A stretch of 64,000 bases of DNA from Pseudooceanicola onchidii (GCF_004959925.1 NZ_SPUW01000001.1:1116001-1180000), one strand, 5' to 3'; numbered from the stretch's first letter, positions 51,298 to 63,205 are shown. The notes: generated by a model not told the origin, from the letters alone. Program-made: numbers and translations.

Positions 51298-51301
51298 ATC
51301 C

Positions 51302-53119
<1,818 letters not shown>

Positions 53120-53171
53120 GGGGCGTCCTTTTCAAGCTTGGCGCCCGCGTATACTGCATCTGCAGAAAAGG

Positions 53172-54020
53172 CTAGGGGGAAACGCGGAAACCCGGCGGCG
53201 CAAGCAATGTCGGGCCCAAAGTGCGAACCCGCGCGCCACACCCCAGCTTGAACCGTGCCAGCGCCGCGCCGTCTTCGGTGTCGACCGTGCCCAGATCGAT
53301 CCGGCAGAGGCCCTTGGCGAAAAAGCTGCGCATGGCCTCCCACATGAGGCGGTTGTGGGCGTGGAGGCGGCGCCCCTCGGGGCCGGTCCAGCCCACGACG
53401 TAGGTGGCCACGGGTCCGTGCATCAGGAACAGCATGAAGGCGACGGTTTCGTCCTGGTGCATCGCTTCAAGGACAAGCCCGTGGTGGGGGTTCGCCCGGC
53501 TCCAGGCGGCCAGGAAGTCCGGCGGGTAGGATCGGTACCCCCGCCGTTTTCGCTGCGCCTGTTCCAGCGCAAGCAGTGTGCGGTGGCGGGCAAGGTCGAA
53601 ATAGCTTTCCCTCAGGGTCAGCGGACCGTCGAGGGCACGGCGCAGGCGGTTGCGCCACTTCTGATGCATGTTGGCCCAGAGCGTGTCGTGCACCGGACTA
53701 TGCGGCACGTTGATTTCTGCGATGTGCTGCGGCGTGAGGATCGGCCAGCAGCCGCCTTCGAACACCTCGGGCGCCTCGGGGATCACCAGCCGGGCCGTAC
53801 TTGCGGGCAGTTCGGACAGCACACGGGCACGGCCGCCGGACAGATCGGCACGTGGAAGATAGCTGACGGACACGGGGCCGAACCGGCGCGTGATCGCCTG
53901 CACCGGGGCGCCGTCATCTACGAGGTGCCGGGTCACCCGCCGCCCAAGCAGACGAAGCGTGGCGGCGTAGCGATCCGATTGCTGCAGGGGTATCAAGTCA
54001 GGCCGGTCCATCTTGCGCAT
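53172..54020 (-). CDS. GNAT/FemAB-like acetyltransferase
   Basis: 282 residues. The C-terminal half matches the BioF2/FemAB acyltransferase fold: [64 protein letters not shown] and the [19 protein letters not shown] end. Relatives transfer amino-acyl or acyl groups to peptidoglycan precursors or other polymers. No membrane segment. The acceptor is unknown. Single gene 52 bases beyond typA. Confidence 0.78.
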   Translation of the reverse strand: MRKMDRPDLIPLQQSDRYAATLRLLGRRVTRHLVDDGAPVQAITRRFGPVSVSYLPRADLSGGRARVLSELPASTARLVIPEAPEVFEGGCWPILTPQHIAEINVPHSPVHDTLWANMHQKWRNRLRRALDGPLTLRESYFDLARHRTLLALEQAQRKRRGYRSYPPDFLAAWSRANPHHGLVLEAMHQDETVAFMLFLMHGPVATYVVGWTGPEGRRLHAHNRLMWEAMRSFFAKGLCRIDLGTVDTEDGAALARFKLGCGARVRTLGPTLLAPPGFRVSP

Positions 54021-54317
54021 ACTTTGCAGCGGCGATGGTTAAGACTTCGTGTGCCACGAGGGGCGTGGAAGGTGCCACATTGCGCCGGCGAGAGGTGTTT
54101 GCTGTCATGAGCGCGATGTTAAAGCCGGGTAAACGATGTCGGCATCTGTAAAAATAAGGATCGGGAAGGGGCACATGTGGGCCGATCAAAGGGCCGGCGG
54201 CGTTGAAATTGGCAACCGATGGCGCGCGACCTGACGACGGTTGCCGGGGCTCGCCGTCCCCGGAAATCCGGCCGGGTGCTTAGCATCTGCTTAAACTTCC
54301 TGTGCTTCACTGGTCCC

Positions 54318-54461
54318 ATGAAGCCAAGATACGCCATCCACTTGCTTGACCTGCCTGCACCGCGCCTGACCTGGCAGGGGGCCATGACCATCGCTGTCAC
54401 CGCCGCCCTGATCTGGACGGTTGCGGTTGTCGTGGTGCGCCTGATGCTGGCCGTGACCTGA
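54318..54461 (+). CDS. Possible small membrane protein
   Basis: 47 residues: a short polar head (MKPRYAIHLLDLPAPRLTWQ) and one hydrophobic helix (AMTIAVTAALIWTVAVVVV). The frame extends upstream to 54219 without a better start. There is no strong ribosome site, so this is a tentative call. The 297 bases before it (54021-54317) hold nothing I can name. Confidence 0.4.
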   Translation: MKPRYAIHLLDLPAPRLTWQGAMTIAVTAALIWTVAVVVVRLMLAVT

Positions 54462-54501
54462 GCCTGTCGCGTCGGCCGCCCCAGGGCCATCGCAGGGGGC
54501 C

Positions 54502-54536
54502 AAAAAGACAGAAGGCCCGGACGAACCGGACCTTCC
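54502..54536 (-). terminator. Terminator of ssb
   Basis: On the minus strand GAAGGTCCGG pairs with CCGGGCCTTC over a small loop (one G-U pair), followed by TGTCTTTTT, 33 bases past the ssb stop. Confidence 0.75.
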
Positions 54537-54568
54537 CAAGACATCATCTTCCAGATCAGCGGCGCAGA

Positions 54569-55087
54569 TCAGAACGGGATTTCGTCGTCCAGATCGCTGC
54601 GGCCACCACCGCCACCGCCGCCACCACCGGACGGGCCGCTGTCGTATCCGCCGCCATAGCTGCCGCCGCGATCGTCATAGCCGCCACCCGACGATCCGCC
54701 GCCGTAGTTGCCGCCGCCACCGCCGCCGCCTTCACCGCGACCGTCCAGCAGGGTCAGTTCGCCACGGTAGGGCCGCAGCACGATTTCCGTCGAATAGCGA
54801 TCCTGGCCGGACTGGTCCTGCCATTTGCGGGTTTCCAGCTGGCCTTCGATATACACCTTGGAGCCCTTGCGCAGATACTGTTCCGCGATGCGCGCCAAGG
54901 GTTCCGAGAAGATCGCAACCGAATGCCATTCGGTGCGTTCGCGCCGTTCGCCGGTGTTGCGATCCTTCCAGTTCTCCGAGGTCGCGATGCGCAGATTGCA
55001 GACCTTGCCCCCGTTCTGGAAAGACCGGACTTCGGGGTCGCGGCCCAGATTTCCGACGAGAATGACCTTGTTCACCGATCCTGCCAT
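54569..55087 (-). CDS. ssb: Single-stranded DNA-binding protein
   Basis: 172 residues. The OB fold (about 1-110: [58 protein letters not shown]) is followed by a Gly-rich flexible linker and the conserved acidic tip DLDDEIPF, which binds partner repair and replication proteins. Acts in replication, recombination and repair. I found no GAAC-N7-GAAC box in the upstream gap. Single gene with its own terminator. Confidence 0.96.
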   Translation of the reverse strand: MAGSVNKVILVGNLGRDPEVRSFQNGGKVCNLRIATSENWKDRNTGERRERTEWHSVAIFSEPLARIAEQYLRKGSKVYIEGQLETRKWQDQSGQDRYSTEIVLRPYRGELTLLDGRGEGGGGGGGNYGGGSSGGGYDDRGGSYGGGYDSGPSGGGGGGGGGRSDLDDEIPF

Positions 55088-55360
55088 GACGGCCCCCTTC
55101 GCAGATTCCTCAAGTTCCGACGGTTACATCAGAGTGGGGGCAAAGAGTAAAGATTGTGGAAAATTCGAACGACCCATGCCCGTGCGTCACGTGCAGGGGA
55201 TCGAAAACCCTGTCACCTGAAGCCGAACACGCCACGACGCGCATGCGCGAAGCCTTGCCGACACCCCCCAGGACAGGGGAGGTAGGGCCATTTCGGGTGG
55301 CATTCGATCGAATTTTATGAAAAAAAACCGGCCAAGGGACAGGACACGGGGACAGGGCTT

Positions 55361-55966
55361 TTGGCATTCGTCAGAACCGCATGCGTCACGGCAACGTTGG
55401 TTGTCGCGCTTTCCATGCCGGAAATCGTGGCGGCGCAGTCCGTCTCCTCCTCCAGCCGGTCGCGGGTTTTTTCCAGCCAGACCAAGGTTCTGGATAGCCG
55501 CGCCTCGCAACAGTACAACAATTCCGTGCGGCTGCAGCCGACCCGGGTGGTCACGCCCTCGAAATGGGGCGATGGAACAGTCCCGGCGTTTCGCGGCCGC
55601 TACAAGGGCCCGCATCTTGCGACGGCCCGGGCTGCGGCGCGCAAGCATGGCATTCCCGAAGACCTGTTCCTGCGGCTGGTGCAGCAGGAAAGTGGCTGGA
55701 ACGATCAGGCCCGGTCGCACAAGGGCGCGATCGGCCTTGCGCAACTGATGCCGGGCACGGCGCGCGCGCTTGGCGTGGATCCGCATAATCCGCAGCAGAA
55801 CCTTGAGGGCGGTGCGCGCTATCTGGCGCAGCAGTATCGCACCTTCAAATCGTGGAAGCTGGCGTTGGCGGCTTATAATGCCGGTCCCAAGGCGGTCGAA
55901 AAGTACGACGGCATCCCGCCCTACACGGAAACCAAGAACTACGTCCGGATCATCTGGGGCAGCTAA
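55361..55966 (+). CDS. Lytic murein transglycosylase (SLT domain), start uncertain
   Basis: 201 residues if the TTG at 55361 is used. A signal peptide ([20 protein letters not shown]) precedes an SLT goose-lysozyme-like domain: [20 protein letters not shown] with the catalytic Glu, [17 protein letters not shown], and [18 protein letters not shown]. It cleaves peptidoglycan glycan strands in the periplasm. The start is odd: an ATG at 55317 is followed by eight A's and lies one base out of frame. With nine A's it would give MKKKPAKGQ running into the same signal peptide. This may be a base-count error, slippage or a phase-variable tract. Confidence 0.85.
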   Translation: MAFVRTACVTATLVVALSMPEIVAAQSVSSSSRSRVFSSQTKVLDSRASQQYNNSVRLQPTRVVTPSKWGDGTVPAFRGRYKGPHLATARAAARKHGIPEDLFLRLVQQESGWNDQARSHKGAIGLAQLMPGTARALGVDPHNPQQNLEGGARYLAQQYRTFKSWKLALAAYNAGPKAVEKYDGIPPYTETKNYVRIIWGS

Positions 55967-56104
55967 GGCTGTGCCGTAGCGTCACGACGACAGGCCGCCC
56001 CGGTGCGGAACCTTTCTGTGCGGTTGGTGTTATCTCTCCACAACGCAACTGACGCGATGGCCGACTAGGTGCGCAGCACTGGGGTCGGCCCGAAAGGACA
56101 TGAT

Positions 56105-56623
56105 ATGTTCAAGAAAACACTGACCGCCGCCGGCATCGCCCTGATCGCCGCCACCCCCGTTCTGGCCGTCGAAGGCCCGTTCCCCGTGGGTGAGATCGCG
56201 ACCGAGACGAACTTCGACTCGATGAAGAACCCGAACGCGCTGGATTACTATCCCGAGGTCGCGGCCGACATCAACGCGGCCATCTCCGAACGCGCCAAGG
56301 TCGATCCCGGCATGGGCGAACGCCCCGTCGACCTTGAGGTCCGTATCCTGTCGATGCGCCTGAACGACGACCCGGTTTTGACCGGTGACGGTGCCTTCAA
56401 CATGCTGGAAGGTCTGGTCACGGTCGAAGACAGCGCCAACGGCAAGACTGTCATCAGCCAGCCGATCCTGCTGAACGCCGAGGAAATGGAAGTGCCCTAC
56501 CTGAGCGTGTCGCCCGAAAATCGCGACTTCTACAACGCCATGGTTCTGGCCTTCGCCGACCGCGCCGTCGAAATCGCGAACAGCGTCGACGAACTGCCGG
56601 ACCTCGAGCAGGTTCAGAAGTAA
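56105..56623 (+). CDS. Exported hypothetical protein
   Basis: 172 residues from the ATG at 56105 (AAAGGACA upstream). A Sec signal peptide is clear (MFKKTLTAAGIALIAATPVLA). The mature part (ALDYYPEVAADINAAISERA, DLEVRILSMRLNDDPVLTGD, NMLEGLVTVEDSANGKTV, VLAFADRAVEIANSVDEL) looks like a compact alpha/beta periplasmic domain, acidic, with no cysteines and no membrane anchor. I do not recognise the family. Single gene with its own terminator. Confidence 0.78.
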   Translation: MFKKTLTAAGIALIAATPVLAVEGPFPVGEIATETNFDSMKNPNALDYYPEVAADINAAISERAKVDPGMGERPVDLEVRILSMRLNDDPVLTGDGAFNMLEGLVTVEDSANGKTVISQPILLNAEEMEVPYLSVSPENRDFYNAMVLAFADRAVEIANSVDELPDLEQVQK

Positions 56624-56664
56624 CAGTCAGCCAGTCCCCCGGGGTTCCCTCCCTGACCCCGACA

Positions 56665-56694
56665 GCCCCCGTGCTTATCGCGCGGGGGTTTTGT
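56665..56694 (+). terminator. Rho-independent terminator
   Basis: CCCCCGTGC and GCGCGGGGG form a stem with one wobble pair around TTATC, followed by TTTT. It ends the exported-protein gene; the convergent ABC gene stops 8 bases further on. Confidence 0.75.
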
Positions 56695-56701
56695 CATGCC
56701 G

Positions 56702-58783
56702 TCACTCGGCGGCGACCTTGATGACCGGCTCCATCGTGGCCAGCTGGTCTTCGGTCAGGTGACACTTGATCTGGTGGCCGTTCTGCATCCGCATGGGCGG
56801 CATGTCCGTCTCGCACAGGTTGCCCGGCACTTCGGATTTCCAGCGGCAGCGCGTCTGGAACGGGCAGCCCGGCGGCGGGTTCATAGCCGAGGGGATGTCG
56901 CCTTCCAGCACGATATGCTTCTTCTCGACCGAGGTATCGGCGATCGGCACGGCCGACAGAAGCGCCTCGGTATAGGGATGGTAGGGCGGCGCGAAGACCT
57001 GGTCGGTCGTGCCCATCTCGACCACGTGTCCAAGGTACATCACCATCACGCGGTCGCTGAGGTAGCGCACGATGCTGAGGTCGTGCGAGATGAACAGAAG
57101 CGTCGTCTTCTCTTCGCGCTGGATGTCCATCAGCAGGTCCGTCACCGCCGCCTGCACGCTGACGTCGAGCGCCGAGACGGGTTCGTCCGCCACCACGATC
57201 TTGGCCCCGCCGGCAAAGGCGCGTGCTATGCCGACCCGCTGTTTCTGCCCGCCAGACAGCTGTCGCGGCATCCGGTCGGCAAAGGCGCGGGGCAGCTTGA
57301 CCAGATCGAGCAAGGTCAGCATCCGTTCGCGCCGTTCAGAGTCATTGGCCCCGATGCCGAAGACCTCGAGCGCGCGGATGATCTGGCGGCCCACGGTCAT
57401 CGACGGGTTGAGCGTATCGAAGGGGTTCTGGAACACCATCTGCACGTCGGCAATCGTCGCCGCGCCGCGTTTCTCGATCGGCGTGTCCTGAATTTCCTTG
57501 TTCCGCAGCAGGATCTTGCCGTCCGTCGCAGTCTCAAGCCCCATAAGCACCTTGGCAAAGGTCGACTTCCCGCAGCCCGATTCGCCTACGATGGCCAGCG
57601 TTTCGCCTTCGCGCGCCTCGAAGCTGAGCGTTTCGTTGGCCTTGACCACCTTGGTCGCACCGCCGCCGAAAAGCGCGTTGGCGCTGACTTCGTAGTATTT
57701 CTTCAGCTCGTCCATCTTGAGCACGACATCGCCCACCTCGGTCCGGCCCTTGTCCGCGACGCCGACCACCGGGGCGTTCCAGTCGATTTCGTCAAAGCGC
57801 AGGCATCGCGTGGTGTGCCGATCGTCACCCGCGATATTGAACATCGGGATGTCCTTGGCGTCGCAGCGCCCCGCGACGAAATAGTCGCAACGCGGTCCAA
57901 AGTTGCAGCCCTTGGGCCGTTCATGGGGCAGGGGGAAGTTGCCGGGGATCGCCACCAGCGGGCGCGAGGTCTTGTCGGCCCCGGGCAGCGGGATCGACCG
58001 GAAAAGCGCCTGCGTATAGGGGTGCTGCATCTTGTCGAACACGTCCTCGATGGAGCCGCGTTCGACGGCTTCGCCCGAATACATCACGCACAGCCGGTCG
58101 CAGGTTTCCAGCACCAGCCCGAGGTTGTGGGAAATGAACAGCATCGAGGTGCCGTATTTCTTGCCCAGGTCGCGGACCAGCTCGACGATGGCCGCTTCGA
58201 CCGTCACGTCCAGCGCGGTGGTCGGTTCGTCCAGGATCAGAAGCGCGGGCTTGGACATCAACGCCATGGCGATCACGATGCGCTGCTGCTGCCCGCCCGA
58301 AAGCTGGTGGGGAAAGCTGTCGAGCATCCGCTTGGGGTCGGGCAACTTGACGTCCGTCACCACCTGAAGCGCGCGCTGGTAGGCCTCGTCCCGGCTGATC
58401 CCTTCGTGGATCATCGGGACTTCCATCAGCTGCTTGCCGATCTTCATCGCCGGGTTGAGCGAGGCCATCGGCTCCTGGTAGATCATCGCGATTTCGTTGC
58501 CGCGCACGTCGCGCAGCTCTTCCGCCGACATCTGGGCCAGATCACGGCCCTTGAACTTGATCGACCCGCCCACGACGCGGCCGTTCACGCCCAGATCCTG
58601 CATCACCCCAAGCGCCACGGTGGACTTGCCGCAGCCCGATTCGCCGACAAGGCCCACGGCCTCACCGGGCATCACCCGGACCGAGAAATCCATGACCGCG
58701 GGAATTTCCCGCAGCCGCGTGAAGAACGAGATCGACAGCTGGTCGATTTCAAGGATGGGGCCGTCGTAGTCAGGAGATTTCAT
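56702..58783 (-). CDS. Fused ABC transporter ATP-binding protein (DppD-DppF type)
   Basis: 693 residues holding two complete ATPase modules. First: [42 protein letters not shown], with a cysteine-containing C-terminal segment GCNFGPRCDYF. Second: [44 protein letters not shown], with a tail GCPFQTRCRWKSEVPGNLC. It replaces the two separate subunits used by the other importer in this window (9158-11154). Last gene of the minus-strand operon binding protein-permease-permease-ATPase. The repeat at 58801-58866 separates it from the permease. Confidence 0.93.
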   Translation of the reverse strand: MKSPDYDGPILEIDQLSISFFTRLREIPAVMDFSVRVMPGEAVGLVGESGCGKSTVALGVMQDLGVNGRVVGGSIKFKGRDLAQMSAEELRDVRGNEIAMIYQEPMASLNPAMKIGKQLMEVPMIHEGISRDEAYQRALQVVTDVKLPDPKRMLDSFPHQLSGGQQQRIVIAMALMSKPALLILDEPTTALDVTVEAAIVELVRDLGKKYGTSMLFISHNLGLVLETCDRLCVMYSGEAVERGSIEDVFDKMQHPYTQALFRSIPLPGADKTSRPLVAIPGNFPLPHERPKGCNFGPRCDYFVAGRCDAKDIPMFNIAGDDRHTTRCLRFDEIDWNAPVVGVADKGRTEVGDVVLKMDELKKYYEVSANALFGGGATKVVKANETLSFEAREGETLAIVGESGCGKSTFAKVLMGLETATDGKILLRNKEIQDTPIEKRGAATIADVQMVFQNPFDTLNPSMTVGRQIIRALEVFGIGANDSERRERMLTLLDLVKLPRAFADRMPRQLSGGQKQRVGIARAFAGGAKIVVADEPVSALDVSVQAAVTDLLMDIQREEKTTLLFISHDLSIVRYLSDRVMVMYLGHVVEMGTTDQVFAPPYHPYTEALLSAVPIADTSVEKKHIVLEGDIPSAMNPPPGCPFQTRCRWKSEVPGNLCETDMPPMRMQNGHQIKCHLTEDQLATMEPVIKVAAE

Positions 58784-58800
58784 GTCGGGCTCCGTGGCTG

Positions 58801-58866
58801 GGGGCGGGGACGAGGGGCGCTGCCCCTCGCGCTCCCCGAGGTATTTTCGACCAGAAGAAGGGGCGG
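58801..58866 (+). repeat. Short interspersed repeat, copy 3
   Basis: GAGGGGCGCTGCCCCTC hairpin, then CCCCGAGGTATTTTCGACC and AGAAGAAGGGG, nearly identical to copy 1 read on the minus strand. It lies inside the ABC operon between the second permease and the ATPase gene, where it could alter mRNA stability or termination. Confidence 0.75.
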
Positions 58867-58879
58867 GCAGGGCGCATCA

Positions 58880-60076
58880 TCAATCCTTCAGGCTTTCTTC
58901 GCGCAACCCGTCGGCCAGCAGGTTCAGGCCGAGGACGAGCGAGAGGAGGGAGAAGGCCGGAACGATGGCCGGATGCGGGTAGATCGACAGCAGCTTGCGG
59001 CCCTGGTTGATCGTGGTCCCCCAGTCCGGGCTGTCCGAGGGCAGGCCGAGGCCGAAGAACCCGAGCGTGCCCAGCAGGATGGTCGTGTAGCCGATGCGCA
59101 GGCAGAAATCGACGATCAGCGGGCCACGGGCGTTTGGCAGGATCTCCCACAGCATGATGTACCACGGGCCTTCGCCCCGGGTCTGCGCCGCCGCCACGTA
59201 GTCGCGGGTCTGGATGTCGAGCGCGAGGCCCCGCACGATCCGGAAGACCGTGGGGGCGTTGACGAAGACGACCGACACGAAGACGACGAGGATGCCGCCG
59301 GGGATGTCGAAGAGGTCGAGGTCCACGGGCAGGAAGTTCACCGGCGTGCCAGGGTCGTTGATCAGCGACAGGTAGAGCCATCCGAAGACCACCACCACAA
59401 GCGCGACCAGCACGTTGCGTCGCGTCGGCTGCGTGTGGAACCGCGAATTGATCAGCACGATCATGAAGAGGATCGGCAGGACGAAAAGGACCACGGCCAT
59501 GTAGGACGGGATGCCGCTTTCCACCATCTCGGGCGTGACCAGCAGGTAGAAAAGCAGGATCACCGGGAAGGCGAGGATCAGGTTGGCCAGGAACGACAGC
59601 ACGGTATCGAGCCGCCCGCCGAAATAGCCTGCGGGCAGGCCAAGCGTGATCCCGGCCATGAAGGCGAACAGCGTGGCCAGTGGCGCGATCCGGATCACGA
59701 CCCAGCTGCCCTGCACCATGCGCGAGAAGACGTCGCGCGCCAGCGTATCCCCGCCCAGGAGGTAATAGGGGTAGTCGCCATCCTCGGCGCCGCGCAGGGG
59801 CGTGCCGGGGACCTTGTTCTTCATGCCCGACACCGCCGACAGCGGGTCGTGTGTGATGATCCAGTCGAACAGCCCGACGAAGAGCGCGGTGTAGACCCAG
59901 AACATCACGATGGCGAAACCCACCATGCCGATCATGTTGTCGAAGAGCTTGCCGTAAAGACCTAGGCGGCGCTTGTAGGCGATCGACAGGCCGAAGGTCA
60001 GCGCGAGCGCGATCCAGACCGGCATGAACTGATAGGCGAGGCGGAGGAGGATTTCCCCCCAGGACAGCGGTTCCAT
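58880..60076 (-). CDS. ABC transporter permease (DppC type), long form
   Basis: 398 residues, about 100 more than usual. The core motifs are there (YYLLGGDTLARDVFSRMVQG; EAA loop YVAAAQTRGEGPWYIMLWEI; final LGFFGLGLPSDSPDWGTTI). The extra length is an N-terminal membrane helix before the usual first one and a central insert (about 200-260) with two more hydrophobic stretches, VVLFVLPILFMIVLIN and VLVALVVVVFGWLYLSL. It forms the channel with the next gene upstream, 11 bases away. The extra helices may mark a particular subfamily. Confidence 0.92.
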   Translation of the reverse strand: MEPLSWGEILLRLAYQFMPVWIALALTFGLSIAYKRRLGLYGKLFDNMIGMVGFAIVMFWVYTALFVGLFDWIITHDPLSAVSGMKNKVPGTPLRGAEDGDYPYYLLGGDTLARDVFSRMVQGSWVVIRIAPLATLFAFMAGITLGLPAGYFGGRLDTVLSFLANLILAFPVILLFYLLVTPEMVESGIPSYMAVVLFVLPILFMIVLINSRFHTQPTRRNVLVALVVVVFGWLYLSLINDPGTPVNFLPVDLDLFDIPGGILVVFVSVVFVNAPTVFRIVRGLALDIQTRDYVAAAQTRGEGPWYIMLWEILPNARGPLIVDFCLRIGYTTILLGTLGFFGLGLPSDSPDWGTTINQGRKLLSIYPHPAIVPAFSLLSLVLGLNLLADGLREESLKD

Positions 60077-60087
60077 GGGTGCCTCCC

Positions 60088-61131
60088 TTACGAAATGCGG
60101 ATGCGCGGGTTGAGGTAGACATAGCCGATGTCGGAAATCAGCTGCGTCACCAGAACCACGAAGACCGAGACGACCGAGATGCCCATGAGCAGGTCGATGT
60201 CATTGTTGCCCGCCGCCTGCACCAGCGCCCACCCCAGGCCCTTGTAGTTGAAGAGCGTCTCGACGATCACCACGCCGTTCAAGAGCCAGGGGAATTGCAG
60301 CATGATCACCGTGAACGGCGCGATCAGGGCATTCCGAAGCGCGTGCTTCAGCACGATGTTGTGGAACGATACGCCCTTGAGCCTTGCGGTGCGGATGTAT
60401 TGCGCGGTCATGACCTCGGCCATCGAGGCGCGGGTCATCCGGGCGATATAGCCCATGCCGTAAAGGGCGATGGTCAGGACGGGCAGGAAGAAATTCTCGA
60501 AGGTCGCGTTCTCCATCGCCGCTGTCGCGGTGCCCTTGAACCATTTCAGCCCCACGGCCGAGGACGCGAAGACCGTGATCAATATGACGCCCGAGACATA
60601 TTCGGGCGTTGCGGTTGTCGCGATGGAAAAGGTCGACAGGGTCCGGTCCAGCTTCGACCCTTCGCGCATACCGGCCAGCACGCCGATGATCAGCGCGGCG
60701 GGCACCATCAGCAGCATGACCCAGAGCATCAGCTTGCCCGTCATGTAAAGCCGCGTGCCCACGATCGACGACACGTCGTCGCGAAACACCCGGCTGTCCC
60801 CCCAGTTGCCCTGCAGCACGCCGCAGAACGCAGGCGCCGTCGCGGCGTCCTGGCCCGGATCGATGCAGCGCCCCGACACCGTGTCGCCCCGGTCGGTCGT
60901 CCAGCCGGGCAGCACACCCAGCCATTCGCCGTAGCGCACCAGCATGGGTTGCCCGAAGCCGTTGTTTTCAAGATAGCGCGCGACCTCTTCGTCGGACATG
61001 CGCGAGTTGCCTTCGAACTTGGCAACCTTTTCCAACATCGGCGGCTGGTTGGTAAGGAAGAACACCATGAAGCTCAGCACGAGGGCTGTCAGCACCATGG
61101 TTCCGATCCTTTTCAGGAGGAAGAACAGCAT
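60088..61131 (-). CDS. ABC transporter permease (DppB type)
   Basis: 347 residues. An N-terminal helix precedes a large periplasmic loop (about 30-125) containing two cysteines (GRCIDP, AFCGVLQGNWGDS), then five spans and the EAA loop YIRTARLKGVSFHNIVLKHA. It is second in the operon after the binding protein, from which it is separated by 115 bases, and 11 bases ahead of the second permease. Confidence 0.93.
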   Translation of the reverse strand: MLFFLLKRIGTMVLTALVLSFMVFFLTNQPPMLEKVAKFEGNSRMSDEEVARYLENNGFGQPMLVRYGEWLGVLPGWTTDRGDTVSGRCIDPGQDAATAPAFCGVLQGNWGDSRVFRDDVSSIVGTRLYMTGKLMLWVMLLMVPAALIIGVLAGMREGSKLDRTLSTFSIATTATPEYVSGVILITVFASSAVGLKWFKGTATAAMENATFENFFLPVLTIALYGMGYIARMTRASMAEVMTAQYIRTARLKGVSFHNIVLKHALRNALIAPFTVIMLQFPWLLNGVVIVETLFNYKGLGWALVQAAGNNDIDLLMGISVVSVFVVLVTQLISDIGYVYLNPRIRIS

Positions 61132-61246
61132 CCCTAATCCCTGTTGACCTGGGCCCGGCTTGGCGGACCTGGGAAGCGGGCGGGCCGTCGTGGGCCTTCT
61201 GTCCCGCGAAAAGGGGCGCGCCCGTCAGGCGCACCCCCGCGATGGA

Positions 61247-62890
61247 TCAGGCTTCGACCCACCACTTGTAGTGGTGCATCTCGAAGGTCGGATGCATTTC
61301 GGTGCCATGAACGTTGGCCTTGTAGTGGCGGAAGAGCGACCGCCAGTACGGCTGGATCATCACGCCGTCATCCAGCATGATCTGTTCGATCTTGGCCATC
61401 ACATCGCGGCGCTTGTCGGCGTCGGCGATGGACATCGCCTCGTCCAGCAGGCTGTCGAACTCCTCGTTCGCCATGGCGGTCTCGTTCCAGGCGACGCCCG
61501 ACTTGTAGGCCAGCGCCAGGACCTGAACGCCAAGCGGGCGCATGTTCCATTCGGTCGCGGACCAGGGGTAGGTCAGCCAGTCGTTCCAGAAGGTCGAGCC
61601 GGGCAGGATCTTGCGTTCGATGTTGATGCCCGCGTCGCGAACCTGCGCCGCGACCGCATCGCAGCTTTCGGTCTGCCACTGGTCGTCGATCGAGATCAGT
61701 TCGAACACCGTGTCGGCATGGCCTGCATCCGCGATCGCCTGTTTCGCCGCCGCCGGATCAACCGGAACCTTCGGCACTTCGGCATATTCGGGGTGGATCG
61801 GGCAGACGTGGTGGTGTTCGGCCGTGGTGCCATAACCGGCATAGCCCAGCTCCAAAATCACCGCCGGATCGACGGCCATCTGCAGCGCCTTGCGCACGTT
61901 GACGTCGTCATAGGGCGCCTGGTTCTGGTTGAACCGCACGCACAGCGTGGCGGCCGTGACCGCTTCGGACTTGGTCCATTCCATCGCGTCAAGGACTTCG
62001 ATGAATTCGCCGGTCGACTGGTAGGTCATGTCGATCTCGTCGGCATCGGCCGCCGCGACCCAGGACGCCATGTCGGTGCCGAAGTCGATGAATTCGATCC
62101 GGTCCAGATAGGCGCCTTCGCCCCACCACTGGTGATCGGTGTTCTTTTCAAGAACCTGGCGCACGCCGACTTCGTTTTCGGTCGGGATGAACGGGCCGGT
62201 GCCGATCGGGTTCGCCGCCGGATCGCCGCCGTCGTAGGACGAATGCACGATGGCCGCCGGGTAGTCGGCGAAGCCCGCGATGATCGTGATGTCGGGCGAG
62301 GAGGTCTTGAGCACGACCGTGTGGTCGTCGACCTTGGTCAGCGCGCCGTCCTTGACCATGCCGCTGTCGTCGTCGATCAGCGATGCCATGCGCGAGGCCA
62401 TGGAATTGCCTTCGACGTTCTTTTCGCACCAGCGGGTGATGTTGAAGATGACGTCGTCGGCTGTGAAGGCATCGCCATTGTTCCAGGTGACACCCTGGCG
62501 GACCTTCAGCGTGTATTCGGTCGCGTCGTCGTTGGCTTCCCAGCTTTCCAGCAGCATGCCCTTGAACGACCCGTCTCGCTGGTATTCGACCAGGTATTCC
62601 AGCCAGCCGCGGCTGAAGTTCGCCATCTGCGACCAGTCGAAATTGCGCGGGTCCTTCAGCGCCTTGGTCTCCATCTGGACGCGCAGCGTGCCGCCCATCT
62701 GGGGCTGCATGTGGCTTTCGGCCTGCGCCGGTTCCAGGCCGCCCAGGCCATAGATCGTGGCGGTGGCGACACCAAGGGCAGAGGCACGGGTGATGAATTC
62801 ACGACGGCTCAGCTGGCCCGCCTTGAATTCCTGCGCCCACATCTCGGCGGCCGGATGGACGGCCTCCGTGATCTTGTCCATACGAGTCAT
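61247..62890 (-). CDS. ABC transporter substrate-binding protein, family 5
   Basis: 547 residues. The N-terminus carries a cytoplasmic lead then a twin-arginine signal ([20 protein letters not shown]) with cleavage probably after EPAQAES, so Tat export is likely. The body is a family 5 binding protein ([40 protein letters not shown]). First gene of the importer operon; three evenly spaced CGACAT sites lie 158-206 bases upstream, and an AraC regulator gene lies beyond. Substrate unknown; peptides, opines or sugars are all possible. Confidence 0.92.
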   Translation of the reverse strand: MTRMDKITEAVHPAAEMWAQEFKAGQLSRREFITRASALGVATATIYGLGGLEPAQAESHMQPQMGGTLRVQMETKALKDPRNFDWSQMANFSRGWLEYLVEYQRDGSFKGMLLESWEANDDATEYTLKVRQGVTWNNGDAFTADDVIFNITRWCEKNVEGNSMASRMASLIDDDSGMVKDGALTKVDDHTVVLKTSSPDITIIAGFADYPAAIVHSSYDGGDPAANPIGTGPFIPTENEVGVRQVLEKNTDHQWWGEGAYLDRIEFIDFGTDMASWVAAADADEIDMTYQSTGEFIEVLDAMEWTKSEAVTAATLCVRFNQNQAPYDDVNVRKALQMAVDPAVILELGYAGYGTTAEHHHVCPIHPEYAEVPKVPVDPAAAKQAIADAGHADTVFELISIDDQWQTESCDAVAAQVRDAGINIERKILPGSTFWNDWLTYPWSATEWNMRPLGVQVLALAYKSGVAWNETAMANEEFDSLLDEAMSIADADKRRDVMAKIEQIMLDDGVMIQPYWRSLFRHYKANVHGTEMHPTFEMHHYKWWVEA

Positions 62891-63047
62891 GTTTGTCTCC
62901 CTGTGACGTATGACGAAATGCGGGCCTTTGTGGCCCCGTTTGATTGGTTGTGCCCGCGTCGGGCTGCCGCTTGATGTGGCGCGGTCGGCGGAAACATCAA
63001 CATTCCCAATAGCGAAGCAAAAATTGTGTCCCGGCTAGGGGCGTCAT

Positions 63048-63096
63048 CGACATATTATGGTCTGTTTGCGACATCTGCACTAGTCAAAGACGACAT
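63048..63096. promoter_or_regulatory. Three CGACAT repeats, likely AraC operator
   Basis: CGACAT occurs at 63048, 63069 and 63091, steps of 21 and 22 bases, two helical turns each. Such direct repeats suit AraC-family activators. They lie upstream of the binding-protein gene in the 315-base gap (62891-63205), with the AraC gene just beyond. Binding is inferred. Confidence 0.6.
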
Positions 63097-63140
63097 CCCT
63101 AGGTTTTGCAACCGAAAATCGGGGATTTAGGCGCGGAATG

Positions 63141-63173
63141 AAAAAGGGGCGCCGCTGTCCTGCGACGCCCCGA
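63141..63173 (-). terminator. Terminator of the AraC-family gene
   Basis: On the minus strand GGGGCGTCGC pairs with GCGGCGCCCC (one G-U) over a 6-base loop, followed by TTTTT. It separates the regulator from the importer operon, so the two are transcribed apart. Confidence 0.85.
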
Positions 63174-63205
63174 TAGGATCGGTGTGATCCGCGCTTCGGC
63201 ACCAC

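Noticed and set aside
56696-59965. A 1089-codon plus-strand frame
   Set aside because: Opposite the fused ATPase and permease genes. It is rich in Arg, His and Gln as expected for an antisense shadow in high-GC DNA.
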